Source: Flavobacteriales bacterium
GTDB taxonomy: Bacteria; Bacteroidota; Bacteroidia; Flavobacteriales_F; PHOS-HE28
Reading direction: 5' to 3'
Length of the DNA: 64,000 nt
Assembly (NCBI GenBank): GCA_016710965.1
Contig: JADJTW010000006.1
Span: 180,472 to 244,471, forward strand
The notes beneath the pieces were generated by a model that searched no databases, had not been told where the DNA came from, and saw only the letters and a list, made by a program, of their open reading frames with translations. Positions 34,800-42,929 of this stretch are shown one piece after another. The position numbers and the translations under genes were made by a program. How positions within the stretch are numbered: position 1 is the first letter of the stretch; each line of letters starts with the position of its first letter.

Positions 34800-36494
34800 A
34801 TGGCTGAAGAAGGCAGGCAGATCATTTTCAATATGGTGAAGGTGGGGAAGACCCTGCCTTCCGGGAAGAAGATCCTCAACGACATCTACCTCGGCTTCTA
34901 CTACGGCGCCAAGATCGGGATCCTCGGTCTCAACGGCAGTGGTAAGTCCACGCTGATGCGCATCATCGCGGGCAAGGAGAAGAGCTACGATGGCGATGTT
35001 CACCTGAGCCCTGGCTACACCATCGGCCACCTGGAGCAGGAACCCGAATTGGACGATAGCAAGACCGTGATCGATCTGGTGCGCGAAGGCGTGCAGCCCA
35101 TCATGAACCTGCTGAAGGAATACGAGGACGTGAATGCCAAGTTCGCCGACGAGGAGGTCATGAGCGATCCAGACAAGATGGAGAAGCTCATCGCGCGGCA
35201 GGGCGTGCTGCAGGACCAGATCGAAGCGGCCGATGCATGGAACATCGATCAGAAGCTCGAAGTGGCGATGGATGCCTTGCGCTGTCCGGAGGGCGAAACA
35301 CCCATCAAGGTGCTTAGTGGTGGTGAGCGCCGTCGTGTGGCGTTGTGCCGCTTGCTGCTGCAGCAGCCCGACATCCTGCTGCTGGACGAACCGACCAACC
35401 ACTTGGACGCCGAGAGCGTGGCCTGGCTGGAACTGCACTTGCAGCAGTACAAAGGCACCGTGATCGCCATCACCCACGATCGTTATTTCCTCGACAACGT
35501 GGCGGGTTGGATCCTGGAACTGGACAGGGGCGAAGGCATTCCCTACAAGGGCAACTACACCAACTGGCTGGAGCAGAAGACCGCGCGCATGGCGCAGGAG
35601 GAGAAGACCGAGAGCAAGCGCCAGCGCGTGCTGAAGCAGGAATTGGAATGGGTGCGCAGCAATGCCAGCGCGCGCCGCACCAAGAGCAAAGCGCGTCTGC
35701 AGAACTACGAGAAGATGCAGGGCGAGAGCGTGAAGGAGAAGGAAGCCAAGCTGGAGATCTTCATCCCCAACGGCCCGCGCCTCGGCGACAAGGTGATCGA
35801 GTTCAAGGGTGTGAGCAAAGGTTTCGGCGATCGCCTGCTCATCGACAACCTCAGCTTCGCGCTGCCGCCTGCGGGCATCGTGGGCATCATCGGTCCCAAC
35901 GGCGCGGGTAAGACCACGCTCTTCCGCATGGCCATGGGAGTGGAGAAGGCCGACAGCGGCACCATCACCATCGGGGAGACCGTGCAGATCGCGTACGTGG
36001 ACCAGAGCCACAAGGACCTGATCGCGGACAAGACCGTCTACGAGGTGATCAGCGGCGGTTTGGAGAACATCACCTTCGGCAACGTGGTGATGAACACCCG
36101 CGCATACCTCTCACGCTTCAACTTCAGCGGCACCGACCAGAACAAGAAGGTGGGCGTGCTCAGCGGCGGCGAGCGCAACCGCCTTCACTTGGCCATGACT
36201 GTGAAGCAGAGCAGCAACGTGCTCCTGCTTGACGAGCCGACCAACGACCTCGACGTGAACACGCTCCGCGCTTTGGAAGAAGCCATCCAGGATTACAGCG
36301 GCTGCGCGGTGATCATCAGTCACGACCGCTGGTTCCTCGACCGCGTATGCACGCACATCCTCGCTTTCGAGGGCGATAGCCAGGTCTATTGGTTCGAGGG
36401 CGGTTTCTCCGACTACGAGGAGAACAGGAAGAAACGCCTGGGCGGTGATATCGTACCGCACCGGATCAAGTACCGGAAGCTCGTGCGGGGCTGA
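34800..36494 (+). CDS. ettA: energy-dependent translational throttle ATPase EttA
   Basis: A 564-aa ABC-F protein with two ATPase domains. First Walker A GLNGSGKST at residues 43-51, signature LSGGERRRVALC and Walker B ILLLDEPTNHLD; second Walker A GPNGAGKTT, signature LSGGERNRLHLA and LLLDEPTNDLD. The arm between P-loop and signature of domain one is EttA-like (VTIGHLEQEPELD region with MNLLKEYEDVNAKFADEE) and the linker has the conserved VRSNASARRTKSKARLQNYE. EttA binds the ribosomal E site and couples translation to the ADP/ATP ratio. Length is normal for the family. The ATG at 34800 is used. Confidence 0.95.
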   Translation: MAEEGRQIIFNMVKVGKTLPSGKKILNDIYLGFYYGAKIGILGLNGSGKSTLMRIIAGKEKSYDGDVHLSPGYTIGHLEQEPELDDSKTVIDLVREGVQPIMNLLKEYEDVNAKFADEEVMSDPDKMEKLIARQGVLQDQIEAADAWNIDQKLEVAMDALRCPEGETPIKVLSGGERRRVALCRLLLQQPDILLLDEPTNHLDAESVAWLELHLQQYKGTVIAITHDRYFLDNVAGWILELDRGEGIPYKGNYTNWLEQKTARMAQEEKTESKRQRVLKQELEWVRSNASARRTKSKARLQNYEKMQGESVKEKEAKLEIFIPNGPRLGDKVIEFKGVSKGFGDRLLIDNLSFALPPAGIVGIIGPNGAGKTTLFRMAMGVEKADSGTITIGETVQIAYVDQSHKDLIADKTVYEVISGGLENITFGNVVMNTRAYLSRFNFSGTDQNKKVGVLSGGERNRLHLAMTVKQSSNVLLLDEPTNDLDVNTLRALEEAIQDYSGCAVIISHDRWFLDRVCTHILAFEGDSQVYWFEGGFSDYEENRKKRLGGDIVPHRIKYRKLVRG

Positions 36495-36498
36495 GGCC

Positions 36499-36506
36499 TA
36501 CTTTCG
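36499..36506 (+). promoter_or_regulatory. -7 box of the small basic protein gene
   Basis: TACTTTCG, one mismatch from TAnnTTTG, 33 nt before the ATG at 36532. Confidence 0.55.
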
Positions 36507-36531
36507 CGCCCACGCAACCAACGACCAAACC

Positions 36532-36663
36532 ATGGCACAAGACCAACGGGCGCAAGCCCATCGCAAGCGCCGCGCAACCAAGCGCCTCGCCGAATGGAAG
36601 GCGAAGGCCTCCACCACCAAAGCAGCCGGATCGGGCCGGAAGAAGAAGAAGGCGGGAGAGTGA
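36532..36663 (+). CDS. 43-aa very basic small protein
   Basis: A 43-aa protein, about one-third Lys/Arg with KRRATKRLAEWKAK and the tail GRKKKKAGE, no hydrophobic segment. Its own -7 box, a separate ATG, and a strong terminator 18 bp after the stop support a real small gene. Such proteins may bind nucleic acid or ribosomes (inference from composition only). It lies directly after ettA. Confidence 0.65.
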   Translation: MAQDQRAQAHRKRRATKRLAEWKAKASTTKAAGSGRKKKKAGE

Positions 36664-36681
36664 TCTCCTTCCTGCAACGAA

Positions 36682-36704
36682 AAGCCCCGCCATGAGCGGG
36701 GCTT
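36682..36704. terminator. bidirectional terminator hairpin
   Basis: Perfect 9-bp stem AAGCCCCGC / GCGGGGCTT with loop CATGA, then a T-rich stretch (CTTCATT). It sits between convergent genes ending at 36663 and 36726. Confidence 0.85.
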
Positions 36705-36725
36705 CTTCATTCACGCTGTTCGCGT

Positions 36726-37442
36726 TCACCGCACGCAGTATGCCTTCAAGCGGTTCAGGTACATGTCCTCTACGGTGCGCGCGTTCATCTCCACCACCTT
36801 GTCGTGGAACTCCCATGCTTTGGGGCAGTTGAGGTTGAGGGTGTGGCACACGAAGAGGTCGTAGGTGAGCTCGGGGTCCTTGCCCATGCGGCGGTAGGCG
36901 CGCGTGAACAGCTCCAGCGCTTTCAGCAGCGCGGCATCGGCCTGCTTGCTGCGGCCTTCCTGCTGGTAGTAGTAGCGCTCCTCCATGTACACCTGCCCGT
37001 GCTCCTTCATCAGCGGTGCGTTGGTGGTGTCCATGGCGATGCCCTTCTCGTAATGCTCATGCGCTTCCAGCGGACGCTTCATGCTGCGGAAGAACATGCC
37101 GAAGGCCCGGTGCACGTCGGGGTTTATGGGCATGGCCAGCCAGGCTTCGTTGAAGCGCTCCATGGCATGCACGTGGTCGTTCTTCTTCAGCCGTTGAAGG
37201 CCGAGCTGCAACAGGCTGTCGCTGATGGCGCGCTGGCGGTTGCGGTTGTTGGTGATGGCCACGAAGACGTCTTCGTCTATGGCGGCGTTCATCTCGCTGG
37301 GGCCGCGGTCGCCGTAGCGCGGCTGCAGCCGGATGTCTTCTTCGGACTTGATCTGCCACTCCTCGAAGGAGAGCAGCTGGGCGCTGGAGGTGAGCGCCAC
37401 GAGAAGCACGATGGGTAGGGTAAGGATGCGCATGTGTTTCAT
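36726..37442 (-). CDS. exported TPR-like protein, YDEWQ family, copy 1
   Basis: A 238-aa exported protein: signal peptide about 1-22 (TSSAQ), then LLSFEEWQIKSEEDIRLQPRYG and a helical, TPR-like region (HAMERFNEAWLAMPINPDVHRAFGMFF, PLEAHEHYEKGIAMDTTNAPLM). Its organisation and motifs match the protein at 39468-40175 (LTYDEWQRKALQDMRLAPRFGG, AMYRFNQAFLMDSTNTDIYWGYGAFF), so the two are paralogs. No enzyme motif. ATGs at 37442 and 37433 are both possible starts. Confidence 0.78.
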   Translation of the reverse strand: MKHMRILTLPIVLLVALTSSAQLLSFEEWQIKSEEDIRLQPRYGDRGPSEMNAAIDEDVFVAITNNRNRQRAISDSLLQLGLQRLKKNDHVHAMERFNEAWLAMPINPDVHRAFGMFFRSMKRPLEAHEHYEKGIAMDTTNAPLMKEHGQVYMEERYYYQQEGRSKQADAALLKALELFTRAYRRMGKDPELTYDLFVCHTLNLNCPKAWEFHDKVVEMNARTVEDMYLNRLKAYCVR

Positions 37443-37501
37443 CCCGAAACATCGGGGCGATTCGTTCTCGAGGGCGAAGATGCAATGTTCGGGCCGTTGC
37501 G

Positions 37502-39421
37502 CTACGGCAGCTGTTGTGCCCGGGTGTTGGTGGGGATGCTGCCGCCGACGCTGATGAGGATGGGGTCGCGGTCGTTGTGCGCGCCTACGTAGCGCACGGT
37601 ACCATCCATGTTCGCGTCGGTGGGCAAGTAGCCGCTGGTGGTGGCCGTGGGGATGGTTCCGCCGATCTGTATCAGGATGGGGTCGCGGTCGTTGTTGGCG
37701 CCGGTGTAGCGCAGGGTGCCATCGCTCAGGCAGTTGCCGGCCCAGAGGACGTTGGCTCCATCGATGGTCTTGGCGGCTTCGGTGCCGTAAAGCGAGGTGC
37801 TGCCATCGGTGAGGTCGTAGGTGCGCGTGGCTACGCTCACATCCACCGGCGCGTCGGTCATTACCGCCAGGTGGTTGCGATGGCGCACGGCGATATGGTA
37901 GTCGTTCGGCGGCAGGTTGAATTGCACGGGCGATGTCCCGTCCGTGCCAACGATATCGCCGTCTCGTTGGAGCAGAGCGGCATGCGTGGCCACGATGATG
38001 GATGGTTCGCTGGCATCACGCAGTTCCAGCACCACCCAGTCCACGATCGCGTTCGCGCCCGTGATCGCCAGCACGCCGGGCGTGGTGGTCTCTCCCCCGC
38101 CGCCGACATGTGCGTAGCCGAGACCGGTATAAGGCTCGGACAATGGCAGCAGGCCTTTCACGCGCAACGAGTCGTGCATCATCTCCGTGCCCGCATCGTA
38201 TGGCCCATCGAGCAGTGCCTTCACGCGCACGGACAGGCGGGGCCGCAGCACGAAGAGACCTTCGCCGTAGCTGCTCACGACCACGATACCGCTTTGGAAG
38301 AAGGGGTAGTTGCCCCACGCGCCATTATAGGAGCGGTTGTTGTTCAGCGTGTAGGTGTCGAACCAGGCCACCATCTGCAGGTTGGCGTTCTCCACGTCCG
38401 CTGCGTCCAGCACGTGCAGGCCGCTGGTGTAGTTGGCCTCCCACACCAGGCCGCGATGCACGTACAGGTTGTGGTCGTAGCTGGGGTTGGGGCCGCTGAA
38501 GAAGCCGATATGCACCGGCGCTTCGAGGTTCTCGATGTTGAAGATGTGCGTGCGCGTGTTGTAGGTGGCGCCCACGCCCTCATCGCCTTCGTCGTTCATC
38601 AACAGGAAACGGTGGTCCTCGGTGAGCCAGCCTTGATGGCAGAGGCTCTGGATCGTGTAGGGCGGCGTGGTGCCGATCAATTGCATGTCGGTCTTCTCCG
38701 TCACATCAACGATGGTCACGCGGTCGTTGGCGTTGATGTGGAAGTTGAAGCTGATCTTCCTTCCGACGTGCGCTCCATCGGGGCCGTGGTAGGTGTACAC
38801 GCTATTCTCGTGGATGTAGCCCTGGCTCGACAGCGTTCCGGCCAACGTGGGTGCCAGCGGGTTGCTCACGTTCACAACCACCAGGCCGCCGCCCACGAGG
38901 TTGGTGCCCACCGCATACACATAGGGTTCGCTCTTGTCGGCGAAGATCGTGTGGCTGTTGCCGAAAGTGCCGAAGTGCGCATCCTCGGTGAGGCTCAACG
39001 GCAACGGCAGCTGACTGGGGTTGCGCAAGCGCGTGAGGTCGAAGACCTGCAGGCCGTGCCCCGCGGCTTCGCTTCCCACGAAGCACCAGTTGCCATGCGT
39101 ATCCACATCGCGCCAGAGCGAACTGACGCCGCCATGCGAAGGGAGGAAGCCGGTGAGCACCGGCGCGGTGGGCACGCTCAGGTCCACGAAGGAAGTGCCC
39201 GTGCGGCCGCCCACGATGGCGTATTCCTTACCGGTGAGCGGGTCGGTCCAGCCCCAGATGTCGGCCACGTTGGTTACGGTGCCCAATTGTGCAAGGCTCA
39301 TCTGCGCCAGCAGGTCGATATTGCTGCATGGGTAGGGCCCGGCGAAGCCGTTGACGCAGGGTGTTTGCGCGGTTGACGTGGCGATCCACGCCGTGGCGAG
39401 AAGTACAGGGAGTGAACGCAT
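37502..39421 (-). CDS. choice-of-anchor B (LVIVD-repeat) secreted protein with NDRDPIL repeats
   Basis: A 639-aa exported protein. Signal peptide about 1-18 (TSTAQ). The N-terminal two-thirds is a beta-propeller of the LVIVD/choice-of-anchor B type (FVDLSVPTAPVLTGFLPSHGG, GLQVFDLTRLRNPS, GLVVVNVSNPLAPTLAGTL, FNIENLEAPVHIGFF, GLHVLDAADVENANL). The tail has two tandem units with dockerin-like Asp/Asn patterns: DGTLRYTGANNDRDPILIQIGG and DGTVRYVGAHNDRDPILISVGG, instead of a T9SS type A domain. The start ATG 39421 is set by the signal peptide. It is flanked by the two YDEWQ paralogs. Confidence 0.88.
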   Translation of the reverse strand: MRSLPVLLATAWIATSTAQTPCVNGFAGPYPCSNIDLLAQMSLAQLGTVTNVADIWGWTDPLTGKEYAIVGGRTGTSFVDLSVPTAPVLTGFLPSHGGVSSLWRDVDTHGNWCFVGSEAAGHGLQVFDLTRLRNPSQLPLPLSLTEDAHFGTFGNSHTIFADKSEPYVYAVGTNLVGGGLVVVNVSNPLAPTLAGTLSSQGYIHENSVYTYHGPDGAHVGRKISFNFHINANDRVTIVDVTEKTDMQLIGTTPPYTIQSLCHQGWLTEDHRFLLMNDEGDEGVGATYNTRTHIFNIENLEAPVHIGFFSGPNPSYDHNLYVHRGLVWEANYTSGLHVLDAADVENANLQMVAWFDTYTLNNNRSYNGAWGNYPFFQSGIVVVSSYGEGLFVLRPRLSVRVKALLDGPYDAGTEMMHDSLRVKGLLPLSEPYTGLGYAHVGGGGETTTPGVLAITGANAIVDWVVLELRDASEPSIIVATHAALLQRDGDIVGTDGTSPVQFNLPPNDYHIAVRHRNHLAVMTDAPVDVSVATRTYDLTDGSTSLYGTEAAKTIDGANVLWAGNCLSDGTLRYTGANNDRDPILIQIGGTIPTATTSGYLPTDANMDGTVRYVGAHNDRDPILISVGGSIPTNTRAQQLP

Positions 39422-39438
39422 GGTGCTCAGGCGAGCGA

Positions 39439-39446
39439 GCAAGGTA
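39439..39446 (-). promoter_or_regulatory. -7 box of the choice-of-anchor B gene
   Basis: TACCTTGC on the minus strand, starting 25 nt before the ATG at 39421. Confidence 0.5.
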
Positions 39447-39467
39447 CCCGATCGCACGATGCCGCGT

Positions 39468-40175
39468 TCAGCGCTGCACGCAGTTCTTCGCCATCTCTCC
39501 CACGAGCACCTTGTCCTCCAGGGGAGCATCCGACTTGTCGTAGCGCATGAACCACGTGCGTGCCGCACGGCAATCGCCGCGTTGCGCCTGGCAGATCACC
39601 ATGCGTTGCAGGGCTGGGTGGTAGCCGGGATCATGCCGCAGGGCGCGCTCGAGCATGCCGATGGCGTTGTTCAGTACGTCTTCCGCATACGCGCTATCGG
39701 TGCTGGCAAGGGCGTGGCGCTCGGCGATGTAGGCTGTGGCCTCATCGGTGAGCAGATGCACGTTGGTGCTGTCGATGGAGAGCCCGGCCCTGAACATGGT
39801 GTGCGCGATCATCGGCCGGTCCACTTCCATGAAGAAGGCTCCGTAGCCCCAGTAGATGTCGGTGTTGGTGCTGTCCATCAGGAAGGCCTGGTTGAAGCGG
39901 TACATCGCAGCGGTGAGGTCGCCTGCGCGCAGCCGCTCGAAGCCATGCGCCACAAGCGTATTGCTGGCGCTGCGCGGCACGCTGTCCGTGGCCAGCATGA
40001 GGGCGACGAACTCCGCATCGCTGGCCTTCTGCTCGGCGTTCTTCTCGCGCCCGCCGAAGCGTGGTGCCAAGCGCATGTCCTGCAAGGCCTTGCGCTGCCA
40101 CTCGTCGTAGGTGAGGTGCTGGGCATGCGCCTGTGCCCCGATGGCAATGAGCAGGAGTAGTACGATGGATCTCAT
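39468..40175 (-). CDS. exported TPR-like protein, YDEWQ family, copy 2
   Basis: A 235-aa exported protein: signal peptide about 1-18 (AHAQ), YDEWQRKALQDMRLAPRFGG, then TPR-like helices with Asp/Asn-rich turns (MDSTNTDIYWGYGAF, SIDSTNVHLLTDEATAYIAERHAL). Paralog of the protein at 36726-37442. The two share about the same length and the same order of motifs, on the same strand, separated by the choice-of-anchor B gene. The longer open frame to 40244 is not homologous; the ATG at 40175 is used. Confidence 0.78.
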   Translation of the reverse strand: MRSIVLLLLIAIGAQAHAQHLTYDEWQRKALQDMRLAPRFGGREKNAEQKASDAEFVALMLATDSVPRSASNTLVAHGFERLRAGDLTAAMYRFNQAFLMDSTNTDIYWGYGAFFMEVDRPMIAHTMFRAGLSIDSTNVHLLTDEATAYIAERHALASTDSAYAEDVLNNAIGMLERALRHDPGYHPALQRMVICQAQRGDCRAARTWFMRYDKSDAPLEDKVLVGEMAKNCVQR

Positions 40176-40518
40176 GCAGGCACGACGGCGAAGACCGTTC
40201 CATGAGGCGGTCCGTTGCCCCAAGGATAAGGAGCGTGGCGGCACGACGGCAATGTCGTTGGGCGTGTATATCGAAGCACGGATCTCACCGCACGGAATGA
40301 ACCACCGCTACGCTTGCGCTCGTACCCTTGTGCTGAACGAAGGCCCGGACCCCGGTTCGGGTAAGTTCTGGTCGGCGGACCGCCCAAGGCTCAGCCCGGG
40401 CGGTTCCGCTGTTTTCGGGCCAGCCTGCCGGTCCATTCCCGTCTGCCGTTGGCCCAGAATGGGACAATACGAGGCGCTTTCTGGCTAAGTTCACAGCGCG
40501 AATCCAAACGGCACGACC
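40176..40518. other. intergenic region between divergent genes
   Basis: About 340 bp with no credible gene. TAAGTTCA at 40486-40493 lies 33 nt before the choice-of-anchor L ATG and is a possible -7 box. No strong hairpin was seen. Confidence 0.4.
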
Positions 40519-41508
40519 ATGAAACACCTTTCCACGCTCGTTCTCTCGCTTACCACGTTCGGCGCCACAGGGCAGCTCACCGTCACCGACAGCCTCAGTG
40601 CTTCGTCGCTGGCGCAGCTGCTCGAGGGCCTCAACGTGTCCATCAGCAACGTCACGGTCAATTGTGCGCCCTCGGCCATGGGCCACTTCATCGGTACTTC
40701 CGAAATGGAGATCGAGGAAGGCCTCGTGCTCACCAGCGGCGGTGCCGATATGGTGGCCGGACCAGTGGGCACTTTCGCCTCGGGCTATCCCGGCACACCC
40801 GGCGATGCCGATCTGGAGATCTCGCTCGGCGGGGGAGGCGGCATGACCTATGACGGTTGTGTACTCGAGTTCGATTGCGTGCCCACCGGTGACACGCTCC
40901 TGTTCAACTTCAGCTTCGGCAGCGAGGAGTACCAGGAGTTCGTAGGCAGCGTCTTCAACGACATCTTCGCCATCTACCTCACCGGTCCGGGTTTCCCGAT
41001 CGGTACCAACGTGGGCGCATTGCCTGATGGAACACCGGTGGCCATCAACAACGTGAACAATGGCCTGAACCCGACTTACTACCACGATAACGAGGCCGGT
41101 GCTGGCCAGTACGTGGCCTACGACGGTTTCACCACCAACCTCACCGCCTTCGCCGTGGTGTCACCGGATGATGTGTACCACTTCAAGGTGGCGATCGCCG
41201 ATGTGGCCGATGGCGCGTTCGACAGCGGCGTCTTCCTCGAGGCCTTCAGCTTCCGCAGCAATGGACTTACCACGGCGATCGCTGAGGCGCAGCCCGCCAT
41301 GCGCGCCGTGGTCAACGGTGATCAACTCATGGTGCAGGCGCCGACCATGGCGAACGCCTATCTGATGCTCATCAATTCTGCAGGCAGCGTGGTGCATCGC
41401 GCGCGCCTGACGGGCGACCGAATGACGATCGATATCAGCGGGCTGAGCAAAGGGATCTACACGGTGCAGTTGCCGGGGAATGTGCCGGTGCGCTTCGTGA
41501 AGCAGTGA
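40519..41508 (+). CDS. choice-of-anchor L secreted protein with T9SS sorting domain
   Basis: A 329-aa exported protein. Signal peptide about 1-17 (GATGQ). Residues about 20-250 form a choice-of-anchor L domain: SSLAQLLEGLNVSISNVTVN, IEEGLVLTSGGADMVAGP, ILEFDC-type CVLEFDCVPTGDTLLFNFSFGSEEYQEFVG, and a VYHFKVAIADVADGAFDSGVFLEA tail. The last 70 residues are a T9SS type A domain. These proteins are adhesin-like surface proteins of unknown ligand. Complete, single-gene unit. Confidence 0.9.
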   Translation: MKHLSTLVLSLTTFGATGQLTVTDSLSASSLAQLLEGLNVSISNVTVNCAPSAMGHFIGTSEMEIEEGLVLTSGGADMVAGPVGTFASGYPGTPGDADLEISLGGGGGMTYDGCVLEFDCVPTGDTLLFNFSFGSEEYQEFVGSVFNDIFAIYLTGPGFPIGTNVGALPDGTPVAINNVNNGLNPTYYHDNEAGAGQYVAYDGFTTNLTAFAVVSPDDVYHFKVAIADVADGAFDSGVFLEAFSFRSNGLTTAIAEAQPAMRAVVNGDQLMVQAPTMANAYLMLINSAGSVVHRARLTGDRMTIDISGLSKGIYTVQLPGNVPVRFVKQ

Positions 41509-41602
41509 ACCCTTCTGCTCGCGGGCCCAAGCATCAAGGGTGCTTCTGCTCTGCGGCAGTCGGTCTTCATCGGTCGATTTGGCGCGCTTCATCAAGGCCT
41601 TC

Positions 41603-41610
41603 TATTTTGC
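41603..41610 (+). promoter_or_regulatory. -7 box with a -33 TTG, 13 nt before start
   Basis: TATTTTGC starts 13 nt before the ATG at 41616. A TTG at 41579-41581 lies 21 bp before the box, the spacing expected for the Bacteroidota -33 element. Confidence 0.6.
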
Positions 41611-41615
41611 GCCCC

Positions 41616-42008
41616 ATGAACGCCCATGCCATCGAGACATCCATTGCACGTATCGAGCGCGATCCAGCAGGCATCATCCGCATCCGTGTGAACGATGGGG
41701 CGCGGCTTGACGTGGGCGGATTCAAGGAGATCCTCGCCACCCGCCAGCGACTGGCAGGAGGCGTGCCCGCGCGCGTGATGGCCTTGTTGCCTGAGGATGT
41801 CGACTTCGAGGTGCAGATCATGAACGAGGACCACTACGCCGGTATCGATGCCTCGGCCTTCACCAAGGCCTTTGCCATCATCACCCAAGCCAGCCTGTAC
41901 ACCCGGCTCTACCAGCTGTACGCGGCCTACTTCAAGCCGGGCTTCCCTGTGCAGGTCTTTCCGGATGAGGCCGCCGCGCTGGTATGGTTGGCGGAATTCC
42001 CAGCCTAG
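41616..42008 (+). CDS. small conserved protein (STAS-like DUF)
   Basis: A 130-aa soluble protein: ETSIARIERDPAGIIRIRVNDGARLDVGGFKEIL, then RVMALLPEDVDFEVQIMNEDHYAG and a C-terminal ITQASLYTRLYQLYAAYFKPGFPVQVFPDEAAALVWLAEF. The secondary structure pattern and ending resemble STAS/SpoIIAA-like domains that Bacteroidota use as small regulatory or sensing modules (DUF7793-type). Function unknown. The longer open frame upstream is not used because of the close -7 box. Its stop TAG overlaps the convergent thioesterase stop: both use CTAG at 42005-42008. Confidence 0.65.
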   Translation: MNAHAIETSIARIERDPAGIIRIRVNDGARLDVGGFKEILATRQRLAGGVPARVMALLPEDVDFEVQIMNEDHYAGIDASAFTKAFAIITQASLYTRLYQLYAAYFKPGFPVQVFPDEAAALVWLAEFPA

Positions 42009-42493
42009 GCTCCGCGCTTCAACACGGCGAGGCGTTCCTCGAAGCGGCTTTCGGCCACTGGCGCATGCACCCGTTCGAACAACGCGCGATAGTCAGCGTT
42101 GTGCTCGCATACCATATTCTTCCGCAGGTCGAAGTGGATGAAGGCCATCCAGCAGAAGCTCTTCAACTGCTGCTTCGCCGCATCGTACATCCGCATCTCC
42201 ACGCCCACGTGCTTGGCCGACCACGTGATCAGCTGCGTTTCGATCAGCACCTTCTCCATGGTGATGGCCGGCTGGAGGTAGGACACCTGGCTGGTGCTCA
42301 CCACCCAGCACAGTCCCGTCTCACGCGCGACCTTATAGATGTCCAGCCCATAGTGCTCCAGCAACTGGTCCTCGCGTGCATTGAGGAAGTAGTCCACGTA
42401 GCGGCCGTTGTTCAAATGGTTGAAGGGATCGCAGTCCTGGAAGCGGATGGTGAGGACGCTGCTGGGCGTGGGGGTGAAGGAAGGGGCGGACAT
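42005..42493 (-). CDS. hotdog-fold acyl-CoA thioesterase (4HBT)
   Basis: A 162-aa thioesterase. The family signature RFQDCDPFNHLNNGRYVDYFLNARED (catalytic Asp in DCDPFNHLNN, about residues 18-27) is followed by the hotdog strands (VVSTSQVSYLQPAI, VGVEMRMYDAAKQQLKSFCWMAFIHF). YbgC/4HBT enzymes hydrolyse short or hydroxybenzoyl acyl-CoA thioesters. The ATG at 42493 is used; the residues before it are not homologous. It is divergent from the MmcQ gene. Confidence 0.9.
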   Translation of the reverse strand: MSAPSFTPTPSSVLTIRFQDCDPFNHLNNGRYVDYFLNAREDQLLEHYGLDIYKVARETGLCWVVSTSQVSYLQPAITMEKVLIETQLITWSAKHVGVEMRMYDAAKQQLKSFCWMAFIHFDLRKNMVCEHNADYRALFERVHAPVAESRFEERLAVLKRGA

Positions 42494-42555
42494 GGGTGCG
42501 AAGATGCGCAGCGTTCTGTGCGATCGGCCGCTGTCCGTGTCGGCGCTCACACGGT

Positions 42556-42563
42556 TACCTTGC
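42556..42563 (+). promoter_or_regulatory. -7 box, 12 nt before start
   Basis: TACCTTGC starts 12 nt before the ATG at 42568. Confidence 0.6.
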
Positions 42564-42567
42564 CCGA

Positions 42568-42915
42568 ATGGATAGCCAGACCGCGCGCGCCATGGCTTTG
42601 GACATGCCGGGCACCGCCGAGAAGGAGCACTTCGGGCGGCCGAGCTTCAGCGTGAAGAAGAGGACCTACCTCAAACTGTGGACGGAAGAGCACCGGGCGG
42701 TTATGAAACTGACTCCGGAACAACAAGCCCTGCTTGGTGAAGAATATCCGGATGCGTTCGCACCGTTAACGCAGAAGCTTGGCAAGCACGGATGGACGAC
42801 CGTGTACATGGCGCACACCAGTGAGCGGCTCTTCCGGTACGCCATGGACCTGGCCTGGCGCAACGTGGCGCCCAAGTGGCTGATCCCGACGCGGGCCGCG
42901 CCGCCGAAAGGATAG
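42568..42915 (+). CDS. MmcQ/YjbR-like DNA-binding-domain protein
   Basis: A 115-aa protein of the MmcQ/YjbR (cyaY-like fold) family: TARAMALDMPGTAEKEHFGRPSFSV, the KRTYLKLWTEEHRAVMKLTPEQQALL strand pair, and the C-terminal GWTTVYMAHTSERLFRYAMDLAWRNVAPKWL, which carries the usual basic and aromatic pattern. Function unclear in the literature. Single-gene unit. Confidence 0.88.
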   Translation: MDSQTARAMALDMPGTAEKEHFGRPSFSVKKRTYLKLWTEEHRAVMKLTPEQQALLGEEYPDAFAPLTQKLGKHGWTTVYMAHTSERLFRYAMDLAWRNVAPKWLIPTRAAPPKG

Positions 42916-42929
42916 ACCTGCTTCACCGC

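Noticed and set aside
42005..42008. Shared CTAG stop codons of convergent genes
   Set aside because: A neat but common consequence of compact convergent genes; not biologically unusual.
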